Shown here piece after piece: positions 63,494 through 64,000 of a DNA stretch of 64,000 nucleotides. The notes beneath the pieces are model-generated. The model worked only from the letters and a program-made list of their open reading frames with translations. It was not told where the DNA came from and searched no databases. The translations under genes and the position numbers were made by a program. Position 1 is the first letter of the stretch. Every line of letters starts with the position of its first letter. Source of the stretch: Balneola sp. (GTDB lineage Bacteria > Bacteroidota > Rhodothermia > Balneolales > Balneolaceae); NCBI GenBank assembly GCA_017640785.1, contig JAEPPZ010000002.1:157748-221747 (forward strand), read 5' to 3'.

Positions 63494-64000
63494 TGAAATT
63501 ACTAACCATAGCTTTTCTAATAAGTTTTATTTCTTTGGATGTAAGAGCTCAGACTCCTGTGTCTTTTTCAAGCGAGAAGCTTCAACAAATTTCACAAAGA
63601 TATGCAGGAAGTTCTTTGAATTGGCCTGTTGTTGTAAGTCTTGCTGAGCATAATATTACGAATAACACATTTACACTTTCGAGTAGTGATCTACTTAAAC
63701 TCAGAAGCCTCACCAATTCCACAATCATTTTTGAAGATCAACAAAAAAGAACTAATGAACTTATTGGTGAGGGAGCTACCATTTTTGCTACTAATCAATT
63801 AAATGATACCAATAAGTTGTTTAGTGATTACCTAGATGAGATCAGAAATGGAAACTTAGAAAATGCATTGGCTATCAGCGAACAACTAAAGCCCTCTGTT
63901 GATGCTTTGGAGAGAACCCTGAATAGTAATCGGTTGGTAGCCATTCAGGCGCAATTGATTTCCAAAAACGGACTTGTTGATAAAAGATTGGGATTGCTTG
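63493..64000 (+). CDS. Secreted protein, start only (runs off window)
   Basis: 169 residues are visible from ATG 63493, which shares its A with the stop of the histidine kinase gene. A signal peptide (MKLLTIAFLISFISLDVRAQ) is followed by a mainly helical sequence: LNWPVVVSLAEHN, SSSDLLKLRSLT, and a long helix-rich part (about 80-169) rich in N, E, L and Q. It could be a periplasmic helical domain of a second membrane protein. No family was recognised. Translational coupling suggests that it works with the kinase, perhaps as its sensor partner. Confidence 0.7.
   Translation, partial: MKLLTIAFLISFISLDVRAQTPVSFSSEKLQQISQRYAGSSLNWPVVVSLAEHNITNNTFTLSSSDLLKLRSLTNSTIIFEDQQKRTNELIGEGATIFATNQLNDTNKLFSDYLDEIRNGNLENALAISEQLKPSVDALERTLNSNRLVAIQAQLISKNGLVDKRLGLL

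Overview
The window (about 37% GC by eye, dense, few introns of non-coding DNA) looks like chromosome from a non-enteric, Bacteroidota/FCB-group bacterium, most likely Balneolota/Rhodothermota-like. The basis is three large secreted proteins ending in the NYPNPFNPST type A sorting domain of the type IX secretion system (T9SS), a NagB fused to an LmbE-like deacetylase, DUF4402 proteins, and general lack of strong Shine-Dalgarno sequences. The genus cannot be fixed from sequence alone.

Layout. 1-1904 (minus): end of a dTDP-rhamnose operon (rfbA, rfbD, partial rfbC). 2092-18734 (plus): a co-directional block that is the most remarkable part: a 1750-aa T9SS-sorted adhesin, four DUF4402-type pilin-like proteins, a PapD-like chaperone, an usher-like outer-membrane protein with C-terminal TPRs, a FliF-FliG fusion, a TPR lipoprotein, MotA, and MotB with three extra SPOR-like repeats. 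A hairpin terminator at 18736-18763 closes it. I read this as a chaperone-usher-type pilus system physically encoded with a minimal flagellar-type rotor/stator motor and no export apparatus, rod, hook or flagellin in the window. I know of no described system with this composition, but I could not search.

18790-30771: housekeeping: pyruvate dehydrogenase E1alpha/E1beta/E2, alaS, a DUF502 membrane protein, ferredoxin-NADP reductase, an outer-membrane barrel, a helical-repeat membrane protein, a single-domain response regulator, a lipoprotein and a D-amino-acid-oxidase-like flavoenzyme. 30761-44885: a peptidoglycan recycling region: NagB-LmbE, a GntR/LacI-type regulator, an AmpG-like permease, a PD40 propeller protein, two Ami_3 amidases, NamZ (DUF1343) and NagZ, interrupted by a GIY-YIG nuclease unit bounded by 28-bp inverted repeats and palindromes (39707-40635).

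44929-56643: DUF2520 protein, Memo-like protein, 4'-phosphopantetheinyl transferase, lysS, LolC/E-like permease, a third T9SS-sorted protein, a small unknown protein, aldo/keto reductase, lipoprotein and alanine dehydrogenase. 56821-64000: a GHL10-type hydrolase, a DUF5117-type zinc metalloprotease, a small winged-helix protein, a large membrane histidine kinase and the start of a translationally coupled secreted protein. No tRNA, rRNA, CRISPR array, prophage or complete insertion sequence was recognised.
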